Below are positions 46,867-58,728 of a stretch of 64,000 nt of DNA, piece by piece. This DNA comes from Lepiota brunneoincarnata (lineage: Eukaryota > Basidiomycota > Agaricomycetes > Agaricales > Agaricaceae), in contig JAEBUN010000008.1 in the NCBI GenBank assembly GCA_023014365.1, positions 310,001 through 374,000 on the forward strand, in the 5' to 3' direction. Both the position numbers and the translations under genes were made by a program. Every line of letters begins with the position of its first letter. The first letter of the stretch is position 1. The notes beneath the pieces are model-generated. The model was given only the letters and a program-made list of their open reading frames with translations, was not told the DNA's origin and made no database searches.

Positions 46867-47501
46867 TCACGAACCCTGCATGGTTTTAAGGACTTTTGTC
46901 ATACTTTCTTCGTTCGCGGGGACTTGCTCGCCTATCCAGATAGCGCTCGCCAAGCTTAGGGTGTGGTCCTATATATTCGTGGCATGGTCCGAAAACAGAA
47001 TCATTACGATCTCTCTCTTAATCACGCGCGCAACGTTGGGGTATCAGCAAACATTGAGTCCCAATATCAGAATTGCCAATCTCCAAAACTGGCATTTTCA
47101 AATAAGCGGTCTCTATTAGACTCTATTGGAAATATATTGGAAATTCCATACCAAGTCATCGGGGTAAAAAGATCGGACGCCAATTCCGGTACCGAGAGTG
47201 CCCAGCGAGAGACCGCTTATAATCCAGAGCGTTGCAACGGCATTTACGAGACCCAGCGCGCCCATAGCCACCAAACAGTCAACCTACCCAGAGCTCTTAC
47301 ACGGAGACATGATAGATGATCCACACGTGTGTGCAACGAACTTGTCCAACAATTGATCATCAGTCGCAAGGCAAGTTGCGAGAATAGAACTAGACAGTAG
47401 TCAAATTATTCGAGAGTTATGACGGATCAAGAATACCTAGTAGCCAAGAACAGATCACCAAGATATGTACGATACATGAATCTAAACGATACTAGATCCA
47501 T
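46867..47501 (-). CDS. Possible small membrane-protein gene, unrecognised
   Basis: Pieces that look protein-like in one direction: MDLVSFRFMYRTYLGDLFLA from ATG 47501, spliced in phase to SILATCLATDDQLLDKFVAH, then hydrophobic GALGLVNAVATLWIISGLSL with LGTGIGVRSFYPDDLVWNFQ, and SLASAIWIGEQVPANEESMT ending at 46867. Exon junctions beyond the first are not established, and frames in the region are also open on the other strand. It could be a lineage-specific gene or a decayed one. The start is only about 40 bp beyond the stop of the neighbouring transporter. Confidence 0.25.
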
Positions 47502-47542
47502 TAAGAGTGTGTAGTAAGGCAACCAATACTCCTCCAACTTAT

Positions 47543-49524
47543 TCATGCCCGGCCAGACGACTTCAATGGGGGTTGCTGGCCGGCGTAACGGTCTTGTGGG
47601 AGAACGTCATACCCACCTTGTCCCAAGTCGGCGGGAATGGCAGCTGTTTCATCAAGAGAAGTCCTCAACAGTGCCTGAGATTCTTCTAAATCTCCTTCAC
47701 GCTCGCCGACTTGTAGAGCAGGTTTAGGAATACAAGGGGGCGGCGATACCAGGTCGTTAAACAGGAACTGCAGGCAGGAGACAATCAATATCCAACATAT
47801 GTTACAACAAAAACAATCTATAATCACCGTGCCATAGCTGTGAAGTTGATGTCACACAATTAACAAGACAGCCTGCTTGATAAGAAGGCAACCATCACTC
47901 ACACAAGCAGCGAAAACCCGAGAACTTGCAAGAGGGAAATTGGGAAATAGAACCTTTCCCATCCCAACCCCAAGCTGATGATCCAGATGGAGAGGGTCCT
48001 GCAGGTATCGGTCAGGGACCGAGCGGTCGCACTCACATGGCGGGTGACGCTCAGTCCAAAGAAGTTAAAGAGAGAGATGCTGATTGCGATTGCAATAGCC
48101 AGACCAGAAAACGGTGGGAGTGTCGATAAATTGCCGCCAACCGCGGGGAAGATCGAAGAAGGGGGAGGTAGCGGTAACAGACGGAATTGCAAGAATAGGG
48201 AACATCAAGAGGATTGAGATGGTGCCGAACAACCCCTCGTATCCCACAGCGACGAGAGGGCTGACGGAATAACGAGCTAGACAAGTAGGATATCAGAGCT
48301 TGAATCGATCTCCTGACTATAGTGAATTACCCATTATCTTTTCTACGAAATGGACTCAGTAAGGCCTCTGAACACAGCCGGACTGCCGTAGACATACCTT
48401 CAACCACAAACTGGGTGGCCGTGCTAGGGAGCATGGGGGATGAACATGGGTTCGGCGGAATGGGCAAGATCAGATCTCACAAAACTTGAGCGAACAGAAT
48501 GAAGAATACACCTGGGGTATGTCCATATCAGTCAAGCGCAACAATGAGTCTTAAGATAGACTGACCGACGAGGACTTTGCCAACCTGGGCGTCCTCGGCT
48601 TCCTGTACTGTGGCGTATGTAGGTTTGATACCAAATAGAGATTCCTCGATGACATCCTTGACGAGCGAGCCACTATACCCGACTAGGGCAACACCTGTCA
48701 TGACGACGAGGAGAGAGATCCACCTAGCGGGAGGAGGCTGAGGGTTGGCGGGAGTTTAGTGGAGAGACGAGAAAACCAACTGGTAGAGCCAAAGACGGCG
48801 CCGGAGGAAGAGGACACTGAAAATGCCGACGAAGAGAACAAGCGCTCCGCGGGTCATTTGATAAATCGAGACAGGAGTATAAAGCAGGCCGACATTCATC
48901 AGCTACGTGAGAAGCGCATCAGACAGGCTCTTGACTGGAACAGTCACGGATGGACTTACGGTGGTACCAGTGAGATCACACGCTGCCGGGATCCACAGCA
49001 ATAGGACCTTCCATCCTTCGAGAGGGGAGGTCTTTGTATTCTTGTCAACGAGAGGCGCTTGTTCATCCTGGAGTTGCACCGAAGGCTGTTGGGACTTGAA
49101 CTTGAGCCACGTGTAGATCACGGGCAAGAAACCTTGTAAAGGTGAGTGATAGGGAGTGGCTTTCTGCGTGACTACTGACAGAGCATCTCTCCGACTAGGG
49201 CGGTGGATGAGAATACGATTCATAGTTGGGAAGAGAGAGAATCAAAGTACGCACGGAACATCTGGAGTGTTTGCCAAACGGGCTGCTCGTATAGGACATG
49301 ATGGGTTGGGTCTGGGTCGGTGCAGTTCTCTACGCATTGCATATCCTGAATGGGAAAGTGAAGATTGGTCCCGCACCAAAGTAGAAATAGCTGACCTGCC
49401 ACTTGCTCCAGAGCGAGTTGCTTGATCCCTAGTTTTCGTTAGAAGGACCCTGTGAGCATATGAGAGCACATACAGTCAGGATCATTCCTGCAAGCAGGAA
49501 GGGGATGTAGAGTGAGGGGGACAT
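47543..49524 (-). CDS. SLC35F6-like drug/metabolite-superfamily transporter
   Basis: EamA-type integral membrane protein related to SLC35F6, a lysosome- or mitochondrion-located solute carrier in animals; substrate unknown. Start ATG 49524 (MSPSLYIPFLLAGMILT). Then NSLWSKWQDMQCVENC, HVLYEQPVWQTLQMF, IPVIYTWLKFKSQQP, LEGWKVLLLWIPAACDLTGT, MNVGLLYTPVSIYQMTRGA, LVLFVGIFSVLFLRRRLWLY, ISLLVVMTGVALVGYSG, YEGLFGTISILLMFPILAI, AIAIAISISLFNFFGLSVTR, ATARSLTDTCRTLSIWIISL, LLQVLGFSLLV and FLFNDLVSPP, ending at 47543. The frame moves by +1 between VFWSG and LAIAIAIS near 48110. The cause is unclear because this loop is variable. It is divergent from the arrestin-like gene. Confidence 0.8.
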
Positions 49525-49783
49525 CGTGGCGGATGATGAGCAAGAGCCAGCGCAGAGGCCAAGGAAGTGGGAAACGGGGGGAATGTGACGGTGACCGGGG
49601 AGCGGAGATGAGTAGCCGGGAAAAGGCCGGAAGGAAAGAATATATCTGAGATCTTGTGACGATCGACGATATGGAATCTGTGACGGTGGAAAGAAGGAGT
49701 CGTCGGACAGTTCCCCGGATGCAGAGAAGCTAGCGTCGACAGATCTCAGTCTGCTTCTTCTGGTCCAACGCTTTTTATCCCTC

Positions 49784-52051
49784 ATGCGCACCACTCCCTC
49801 ATCCTTCCTTCCCAACCTTTCCCCATCCTCCCTCGACAACTCACCCAGGGTCATGGTCCATCTCGTCCTCTCTTCCACCAAAGGTCTGTCCAAACACTGC
49901 CCTCGTCCATCCCCGTCCCCCTCACCGTCTCTTCCTAGGCAACCAGGGCCTCCGCTACTTCCCATACACTGGCTATCTAGGTCTGACCCCCGTTCGTGTC
50001 GAAGGAAGTGCGTAGTCTTCTCTTCTTCTCTCCTCTGACTCTCATCTTCTTGCTCTAGTCGTACGCACCAAGCTTGATGACGACCTGCGCCCCATTCAGG
50101 CCACCAGCCTGACAATATCCATCCGCTGTTACGAGTCTCGTCTCGGTCGCGTTAACATCTTGCAATCCAATGTCGTCGTCGACCACACACAAGTCCTTTG
50201 GTCGAAATCCGATGCCGTCGACTACGAGCCCGTTGGTAACCTCGACTATCCCTTCCGTCTCACACTGCCTAGCAAGATAGGAGGGTTTTCGACAACGGTG
50301 TTTGTGGACTATAGGTGTGTGTGGAGGGTCGAGGCAGGTGTGTTGTCGTACTTTGTCCCCCCATTCCCTTGGTCACAGCGCTGACTCGGACCGTACTAGT
50401 TCTCAACCACATCCACATCTCTGGTGTTGGCTCCCGCCAGGTCAGACATTTTGAACTTCCTCTAGTCCGCTACGACTTGCCAGCGCAAATTCATCTTCCC
50501 CTTCCGGATCCCTATTTGAGCCGGCTCACCAGCAAACCTCGCGCACCCCGGATACGATATAATATCGATATTCCTACCAATGCCACTGGTCCAGATGACC
50601 TGATTTCCATCCCTATCCACTTGCAACCAATCGATTCTGGGGTGTCAATTCGAAGCGCAAGCGTAGTGGTTGAACGCCGGATTCAACTGCTTGATAACTC
50701 CAATGTTATTCCGATGAACCCACCTCCCATGACTCGTGCTTCTGCCAACAATTCCCCTTCACGGTCCCCTTCACCAATCCCTCCAGCGTCGCCCGCTTCC
50801 TCGTCTATCTTCTCTAATTCACAAACCGCACCACATATAGACACATTACATGTCAATCGCGAAGGGTTCAGTTCAACGTCATCGTTATCTTCTTCTAATC
50901 CTACCATAACACCGCATTCAATCTTTCCCTCGTCATCATTATCCATTGCAAGCTCCACCCGTCCCCTTCTTCCGCCCACTCCACCACCCACCAGTTCACC
51001 TCCTGCATCTCAGTCAAAACTAATAATAAATTCCATCGTCGGGGCAGAGTCTTCAGGCCGCTTCAGTCGGGATGAAAATGGTGTTTGGAATAAGACAATG
51101 ACATTGCAATGGCCAGCAGCCAAATCACACAGTCGGTGGACTACCGGAGAAACCATTCAGTCCGATCTTGTATCTGTACGGTATTTCGTGCGCGTCAAGG
51201 TGTGTCTGATTGTCAAGTAACTGGTTGTGGAGCTCATGGACCCTGCACAGATTGTTGTCCAATCACCATTAGGGAGCGATACCCTGGAACTATATGAGAA
51301 GGAGATATTTGTTGTTTCAACAAACAATGCTGAACGTCAGCTGGCGATCACAAAATACAACCAGATGCTAGATTCGGCGCATCAAGAGTACTCCAGCCGC
51401 TCAAAGTCTAAATCACCACGTCGAACGCGAGTAGACCGCGAAGAGCTCCCTCCAACCCCACTCCCATCCGCCTCCTCGATTTCGGGCAATGGCCCCGTTC
51501 GCATGCCAGGCTCGTCGCTCCATAACAGCAGTGGTACCAAAAGTAGATCTGCTACCAGAAGACCCCATACGAGCGCCGGTCCACGTGATAAACCCGTCTC
51601 GAGCGGCCCTAGGCTGGAAACGAGCTCTTTCAACGGCCGGACACATGATGACTACGCGGATGTCGCGCCTCGTGGAGATGTGTACAAAAAGCGGAGATCA
51701 TCCAGACTTGAGGATGGCGGCAGCGGGCGTATAAGGCCTGATGTCAGCCCAAGCGAGGGGAAGTCCCGCAGCGGAAAAAGCTATTTTTTTTCGTCTTCTG
51801 CTCCAAAGATGGTTTCCGTCCCTAGTGGGAGTAGTTCAAGTACAATCACTAGTTCCTCAAGTGTTTCAAGCAGCAGCCACGGCGAGTCGGAGTCTGATCA
51901 CATGCGGGAATGGGAGGAGGAACTGGCCAGAATTGAAATGAAGAGCCGGAGGTCAAGCGACCTCCTGGGCTTTGCCAGGTTCCTTCGGAGACGGCCGTCT
52001 ACTGCCGTGTCTACACCACGAGTGGTGCTACCTGGTTGCAATGCCTCGTAA
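49784..52051 (+). CDS. Arrestin-like (alpha-arrestin type) protein
   Basis: Arrestin-fold adaptors in fungi bring ubiquitin ligases to membrane transporters. Exon 1 from ATG 49784 ends SSTKG; a 55-nt intron joins it in phase to NQGLRYFPYTGYLGLTPVRV. The N-domain continues ATSLTISIRCYESRLG, VVVDHTQVLWSKSDAVDYEP, YPFRLTLPSKIGGFSTTVFV, then HIHISGVGSRQVRHFELPLV. The C-domain resumes around IPIHLQPIDSGVSIRSASVV with a Ser/Pro-rich insertion. Its last strand is SVRYFVRVK|IVVQSPL across a 53-nt intron. A long Ser/Arg-rich tail with RSKSKSPRRTR follows and ends at 52051. No clear PPxY motif was seen, so recruitment of a NEDD4-type ligase is uncertain. Confidence 0.75.
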
Positions 52052-52304
52052 TGTTTTTTTTTTTCTTTCTTTTCTTCCATTTTTCATTGTGCACATGATA
52101 TCTGCGCATTTTCATATTTATCACATATTGCTTGTTGCATTACACGCCACTGCCTTTTTGACCATACCTACCATGCAATTCAAGTTCATCCCATGAGTAG
52201 CATGTGACGCGTGACTTGTAAGACAAAGTTCGGTAATCGCGAGTCTCCTTCTTGACCTCATCTCCTTCCCGCTAGAACCTCATCTCTCTCCGTTGCTAAT
52301 CGAC

Positions 52305-54033
52305 ATGCAACAATTTCCTTGGCTTAGATTCACCGTCTTCGCCTCCGGCCGTGTGTATCTTTGCCATGTCTTTGCGTATTCTGCACTCACACCCTTCCTT
52401 GTTGCCCCATTCCAACATCTCGTCGGACGCGCCGTGACGCTTCCCTTCCTCCGTCCCCCATTGGTTCGTGCACCTAACACACCAACGGGAACCCGCATCT
52501 ACACGGCCACATGTGACGTTCTCATCGGCCTCGTCATTCGCATATCCGCCAATCTCTGCTTGACTTCTCGTTCCATTACAATTCTTCTGGTTCTCTGCGG
52601 TTCTTCCGTTCCCTTCTCCTATCACGCTGGTGGTATGTTGCGTATACTTCTGAAGTCATGGCTATAGGTTATGTGGCTATGAGAGGTTAGTTGTCGTTCT
52701 ACGGTCATTCTTGGGATCATATCCGTTGATTTATCACACACCTTATTGCTTTCCGACTCTTCCTTTCTTTTCGAACTACTCGGCACCTACTGCTTGATCT
52801 GCACGGAATTTCACATTTCCTGCGTTGCTGGTAATATCTGGGTTAATACACATCAACACGGCTTAACCCTTTGTCCTTTGTGTTACCGGCGATCGCGGTC
52901 CCCGGTGCTATCTTACTACTTTCGGTAACCTTCGCGCGTTGTTCGCTCCATACTCTTGTGATAACAGCCACGACTCCAACTGAAGAACAGCTATACAAGG
53001 TGAGTATGACGTTCATCTTCAGACTTGCCCTTCCTTCCTCCATTGTCACCGCTTCTTTGCCTTTTCCTTTCGCTTCGGGTATTCCAAAAGGCAATGGTTG
53101 TTGTTCTTCATCGAAAGACTGCCGTTAGCTAAGGCATCGTGCTGCCGCCCAACCTCCTCGGGTTGAGTCTATTAGGCAATGCCCACAGAACGTTGCGGTG
53201 CTGTTCTTCTCGGCGTACGCCATGGGCTTAGATTTACTTGGGAAGGGAGGCTTCGAATCACGCGCCTTGCTTTGATCTCTTGCCGGCTTAGCCAGCGTCA
53301 TCGCCTTCACCCCTCCCATCTCGTCCTTCTTCCTCCATCTTCTCTCCGGAGTATGTCCGTGTTACAGCGTTGGCCTACCAAATATATCATTTGCCTAAAT
53401 GCTATACCCACACAATCTGCTACCCATGACGGGAGCCACCCCCCCTTCTGGGAGTTTTCTCTCAATTCAGGATAACGATACAATTGATCTCGCGACTTGC
53501 TGATTTCGTGTTTCCATCCTTACAGGAAATGTCACCTGATATCAGGCGCAAAGTGGACGCAACCCGAGCAGCCCGATTGGCAAGAGAAGCCAAAACCAAT
53601 CAACAGGCGGAAGCTGAGGTTCGTAACCCAAGTCAGGCGTGCTCCATACCTGCCTTGCTGTTGTCTCCCTATGCGTTTAAATTCTTTCTGCCAGCAATGT
53701 TTGGCCTCGAGGTTGCTTCTTTTAACACTTCCGCTTTGGCGTCTCAGGCCGTCGGGAGAAAAACTTTTCCGCTAGGGGCTTGCTTCTTTCAACGTGTCAT
53801 CCTTCATGAGGGTCCTAGTGCTATTCCTCTCCTTGCTTCCCGCATCATTTGTTAACTATCTGGACAACATGTCCCGTGCTTTTTGTTATCCTTCCACTCC
53901 GCTTCTTATCTCCTTTGTCGTGACGCCGAGTTATGAATACTGACTCGTTACTTTCCGACATCAAAAGGCGGCCCGTGCAGACCCAGAGGCATCCAAACCC
54001 ATCTGGGCCGACCCACCACAGCGATCAAAGTGA
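52305..54033 (+). CDS. CBP4: CBP4, cytochrome b assembly factor, with unusually long introns
   Basis: Small inner-membrane protein needed for cytochrome b/bc1 assembly with CBP3-CBP6. Exons fixed by phase: GYVAMR at 52668-52685; ATTPTEEQLYK at 52968-52999; EMSPDIRRKVDATRAARLAR and on to QQAEAE at 53526-53618; AARADPEASKPIWADPPQRS and K at 53968-54033. The family pattern is T-T-P-T-x-E-Q-L, a charged helix, then PIW near the end. The first exon most likely starts at ATG 52305 (MQQFPWLRFTVFASG). Introns: up to about 323 nt, then 282, 526 and 349 nt, far longer than elsewhere in the window. The first two are almost free of AG. The first exon's end is not certain: the frame stays open from 52305 to 52633. 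Confidence 0.75.
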
Positions 54034-55590
54034 CTTGTTAGTATGCCCTGCTCGGTGCGACGGGCCGAGAAAAGAAATGTTGTCGGTAATACGTGTTGTC
54101 TGTTGGGATACACATCCACCAGATTTCTCTGTTCATTTTCTTCTGTCGTGGACCATTTGCTCTGGGTTTCTTACCTGACGCCTTCTCGGCAGTCGGGAAG
54201 GGCTGTTTTATCCCATAGTGACGGATTACAGTTGGCAGGTTTTCCGAGCCTTTTGTCTAGACCCGACCTCATGCCTTTGAATGCCAATGCCTGCTGTTCA
54301 GTCTAGTCGATTCAGCAGGACCTTTTTACTTGTCGAGGTCGGAGCCGCCTGCAGGTCTTGGCGCGAGAAATTCCGAACAGTGTATTCTCACAAGAGCTAA
54401 TATAATCTGTCCCGATGCGAGTTCTGCCAGCCATCTGTCCATCTGTCCATCTGCCTATCTGTTTGTTAATGATGACCTCTCGAAGACAATGGGTTTTGAT
54501 GGAAGACACTGGCTGCGCAGCACATCAACAGGCTTTGTCATATGTTGGGATGTTGGGGTGGGCACTTGCAGCATGGGGCTTAATCGAGGTGGGAAGCCTG
54601 TGATATCGGCGATGTATTGTTTCGGGAGCTTGTGTTTTATTATCAATTGATAAATTGTCCTGTTAAGGATCGGTTTATGATTGCAGGTTAAAGAGCCCCG
54701 CAATCCCAAGAGAATAGATGGGAGTAAGTGGTACTGAGTACACCGTGCCAAAGACACTTGATAAGTTCAATGTACCAGACATCGGATCTTGATTGCCACT
54801 GCAACTGAATCGACGCGCAGAAAATCGGATTCGAAAATTGGCGCTATTCTGGCTAGAGCGAAATGCAGTTGGCTGCCGTCGGCCTTTACTCGAGCTTTAG
54901 AAAAAAAGCTGTAAGACTCCGGGAAAGGGTGGCGTCGGCATTCTACTGGTTCTTAGCACGGCACTGCCTCCGATAACACTAAAACGATTTAGAATGGGGG
55001 GGCCCGGATGTGAGCTCTCAAGTTTGGTTTTCTTTGTGACGGAGGCTTCTGAGTCGTGTGCTTCTAGTGTCACTAGTAGGGAGGTAATATATAGTAGACG
55101 CCGCGCATTCTACCCCAGTAAACTTTCCTTGTCGAAGTTATAAGGGAATCAATGAGCGAGCTTTATTTTTACCCAATGCCGCTAGAAGGATTCAATCGTG
55201 TATATTAGGTATCCTTGACAATCCACAACCTCTTGGCGACCGTCATATGGTCACGTCTCGCCCTCCAAGGACGGCGATCGCCAAATGGATACCCAACTCC
55301 CTCTCAGCAAAAATAGAAAAAAAGAAAAAGGTTTTGAAATAAACAACGCCCGATCTGCAATCGAGTTCGTTGATGTACAAGCCTCCCGAACGAAGGTATT
55401 ATTTACTAGACCGTCACCCCCGTGCCGCGCCAAATCGGTAACCAACACCCCCCTCCCTCCCAAAAAAAAAAAAAGCGCCAGTGGACTTCGGACCTTCCAT
55501 CTCCGAGCCAAACCTCGGAACCCAAAGACCAGGGTAAGAGAACTTCCCAGGTTCTTGAAAAAGGTTTTGTTGTTTTCTGTGCCAAGCCCA

Positions 55591-55611
55591 AGCAGCAGCA
55601 GCAGCAGCAGC
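55591..55611. repeat. AGC trinucleotide repeat, seven units
   Basis: Perfect (AGC)7 microsatellite. In one + frame it would encode Gln/Ser runs, but no gene is supported here. Confidence 0.9.
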
Positions 55612-56079
55612 ACCACACCACCAACAAATCACCGCTACCCATGACTAAGTTACATGGGGCAAGCCAACAAGCGTCAAAAGCGCATGTCCTCGCCACCCAC
55701 CTTGCCAGATGCAATCCCCTTCTGCGGCCCGCCGAGTTATTTTTAACTTGCGAGAATATGCAAGCATCAGGTATATATGGAAAACGCAATTGTACCCGAG
55801 TTCGTTGTTTCGAGTAGCTTTTTTTTTTTAATAATATACATCTCTCTCACCTGAAATTATCCCGGAACGGCGGTTCGGTGTCGGCGGGTGTGTATGTGAC
55901 CTGTTACCTTTGCTCGCAACCTGCCACGAGACGCCCTCGGTCCACCTCCTGTCGACTATAAGGGTATCAAAGTAAGTGTCTTCTCAAGTCGCGTTTGATA
56001 ACGCAAACTCATTCCTACGTGCTCTGTTTGGCGGTCCTCCGTCTCGGAACCCTTGACACGAGTGTCAGCAGTGAAACTG

Positions 56080-56217
56080 ATGGCCCGAGCTCGCATGTCC
56101 TCGCTGTATTTCACTTGGGAAGAATCTCACTACCAGATCAAGCAGGTTTCGCCGGAAGAGACGGAAGAGGGTTTGGATAGTATGCATTGCTATTACACAC
56201 AGCTTGGAGTTAAATAA
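56080..56217 (+). CDS. Possible very short protein or 3' exon, unrecognised
   Basis: Frame of 45 codons from ATG 56080: MARARMSSLYFTWEESHYQI, then KQVSPEETEE and MHCYYTQLGVK to TAA. The composition looks protein-like. About 110 bp upstream another frame reads ALGPPPVDYKGIK directly before a GTAAGT donor, so this may be the last exon of a small spliced gene. I could not find a phase-correct junction joining the two. No family named. Confidence 0.2.
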   Translation: MARARMSSLYFTWEESHYQIKQVSPEETEEGLDSMHCYYTQLGVK

Positions 56218-56720
56218 CATCATCGCTGTCCTCCCCATCTAGCCGATTAATAACCAGTAAAGAGGTAGGCCAGAAAGAAGAGGGAGGCAGTGAGCGAGAA
56301 TATCATCTAGATAACTTGCGACAACAAGGTCATAGTATCCGTGAGGACAGACAACAAACTGATGGTTTATCGTGAGAACGCATGGAATGGGTGATGGGTT
56401 GGAGGACGGTACAAACAAACACATGCGAGGGAGATAAGGCCTGAGATGGGGTCTAAGCTAGAAATGCCTGAAGGTGGAAGAGTAGGGATATAGATATATG
56501 AAGAGAAGCAAGGACATTTTCAACACATCAAATTCCCATTCCTTCCTTACAGATCGGAAGTACTGCTTCGGAGGGGGGGGGGGAGGGGTGCAGTGCGAGA
56601 CAACAGGAAGTGGAATGGAGGGGAAGACAAAACAAGTGGTGTCAGTCGGTCAGTCGAGAGGAGGTCTGTCCGACAAACCTACGAAAGGTGGCTCACCTGG
56701 ACGTGGCTGAGAGTTGCCTA

Positions 56721-58728
56721 TCATCCCTGGGGCAGAACTCTACTCGCAGTGGTATGGTCGGGTTCAGCACCAGGCTTGCTGTTCGAACCCAGTAAAGGCT
56801 CGTTAAGAAGTCCCGAGTCAGGTGAAGATGGGAGTTGTCCGTAGTTGGATGAAGTATTGCCAAGTGAATCTGGCGAATTTAGTGTTGGTGATGATGAATC
56901 CTTGGGTAGCAATCGTCGGTTGGGACTATCATTTGATGACGCGACCGAGAGTGGTATGTTGCGATCATGATCAGGGTCGTTGGGGTCGTTATGATTAAGT
57001 GTGACGGTCGGAATTGTGTTATATGCAGATGTATCCCTACAAGGGTCTGCGTGGCTCTCCTGACGGGGTGGAGGTCCCAAGATCGCAGCAGCTGTCGAAG
57101 CTGAGGCGAGTGCCGCATTCAGAGCACTAAATGGCGGTGGATTGGGGGTGCGGTGATTCCAGGAGGGCGATTCTCCGTTACTTAATTCGTTATTGCTTGG
57201 GGGAGGGGGAGTTCGGTTTCGTGAGACTGACCAAGACTTCTGCTGTCCGGTATCCGAGGGCTCTCCGTCTTGCCGAGCAGCTGGTGAACTAGAGATGGGT
57301 GCCAGAGACGAATGAGATGGTGGTGTTGTGATGCGAGATTCAAGTGTCGGGGGGCCAGAACTACCGGCCGTCCGTGATCCTGATGAAGTTTCGTTATCTT
57401 TAACGCTTTCATTAGCATTAGCCGCTGCTACTGCCTCTTGCTTCCGCCTCTCTTCCGCTTGCTTTCGTTGTTGTTCTTCATGTTCCAGCAGTGATAAACG
57501 CATCGCCTCCATGAGCATAAGCTAAAGACGACAGTCATAATCCATCCAGCTTCGTCTTTGATGGATCTCACCTCTTCCAAATCTTGGCCTGGCATGCTCA
57601 TAAAATGCTCGAGTTGAGAATTACCTCCATGCCTCCGTCGTCTTCGACTTCCTCCGCTTTCACCTGTATCGGTTCCAATTTCTTCGGGATTCAGCGCGTG
57701 GACCCGGCCACTTGTGACACCAACGGGAATTAAACGGTCGCCAACTTGACGCATGATGATCCTCCGGTTAGCTCTGCGTGTAACGGCAGCACGCACGGCG
57801 GCCAATTTGGCCTCCCAATCAGGGCGGATTTGATCTTTATATCATAGGCTCAGTTTACGGCCCAGATTTTTAAACGAGGGTTAATACCTGTGGTCACCAC
57901 CTCTGGACTGTCCGCACTAAAACTCTTCTGACGCCGTTTGTGGGCAGGGGGCTGAGGGGTAGACTCTCTCGGTGGTTCTGGTAACTGGGCGTTCTGATTT
58001 ATGATAGAAACAACAGCAACATGGCCGGCGCAGAAATAGCACATGGGTCAGGAGGCGGTCAGGGGGGAGGATAGGGGACAACTGACCGTTCCCTCGCTGC
58101 CAATGCCAGCCCGCCAGGGAGGGGGACTATAGACCACGCCAAAGTTTTCTTGCACACAGTAGGGGCAGGCGGCGGGCTCGGAGACGATGTGAGTGGTGGT
58201 AGGTTCGTTACGTTTGATTTGAACAAAGCACTCTGTGCATATTGCTTGGTCGCAACATCTCGAGTGATTGATATTGGGTGGGTAGTACTAGGGGATGACG
58301 TAATTGAGACCGGCGTTGGGAGAGTGGAGGATGTGGGAGATAGTTACCAGAAAACATATTGGGCACTCGACGGCACCCCTGTAGACAGTAGCCTCTGGCC
58401 TGAGTGGTTCTCTATTGGCGACTGAGCGTTTCGAGCTGGACTTTGAGCTAAGGGAGTGTGGGATGGATTCAGAGCGAGCAGAATGGTCGTTCTCATGATT
58501 ACTGGGGAGCTCCTTTCTTGCAGCAAGTACCTGGTCATCATCCCATGATTCATTGTAGTCCTCAAGGGGCCGATAGAAGGGGGCTAGTTTGCGGGAAATA
58601 ATGAGCTGAGATACGATTGCATGGTTCCAGTCGCGAGGGCCTGTGTATACACCCTGGGGCAGAAGAGAACCGTAGTCGACCGATTCCTCGTGGTGACCGC
58701 GGCCGGAGGAGGAAGAAGCGTTGCCCAT
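56721..58728 (-). CDS. SIP5: SIP5-like RING-finger protein
   Basis: Fungal RING protein related to SIP5, known in yeast as an interactor of the Snf1 kinase/Reg1 phosphatase system. Start ATG 58728 gives MGNASSSSG, a good N-myristoylation signal. Then GHHEESVDYGSLLPQGVYTG, NHAIVSQLIISRKLAPFYRP. The RING follows: VECPICF in one exon, then YYPPNINHSRCCDQAICTEC and FVQIKR with CPYC in the next. Later exons give RPDWEAKLAAVRAAVTRRAN, HALNPEEIGTD and EHFMSMPGQDLEEV. A long helical Glu/Gln/Arg stretch (MRLSLLEHEEQQRKQAEER) and a Ser/Pro-rich C-terminus end at 56721. Ubiquitin-ligase activity is an inference from the RING. It is divergent from the SERCA gene. Confidence 0.85.

Larger units (their letters stand above)
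54034..56720. other. 2.7 kb region without a recognised gene
   Basis: Mixed sequence. A CTGTCCAT-type short repeat lies at 54431-54461 and seven AGC units at 55591-55611, the latter within overlapping open frames on + (55285-55644, 55422-55817) and on - (55406-55789) that show no family features. A G-rich run is near 56570-56588. A 45-codon frame at 56080-56217 is listed separately. The right part overlaps the 3' end of the SIP5-like gene. Confidence 0.35.

Noticed and set aside
53000..53525. Possible intronic C/D-box snoRNA in the long CBP4 intron
   Set aside because: No TGATGA C box was found, and the single CTGA has no partner.
55285..55817. Overlapping open frames of 119, 131 and 127 codons around the AGC repeat
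   Set aside because: Openness is explained by low-complexity sequence; the frames contradict each other and none resembles a family.
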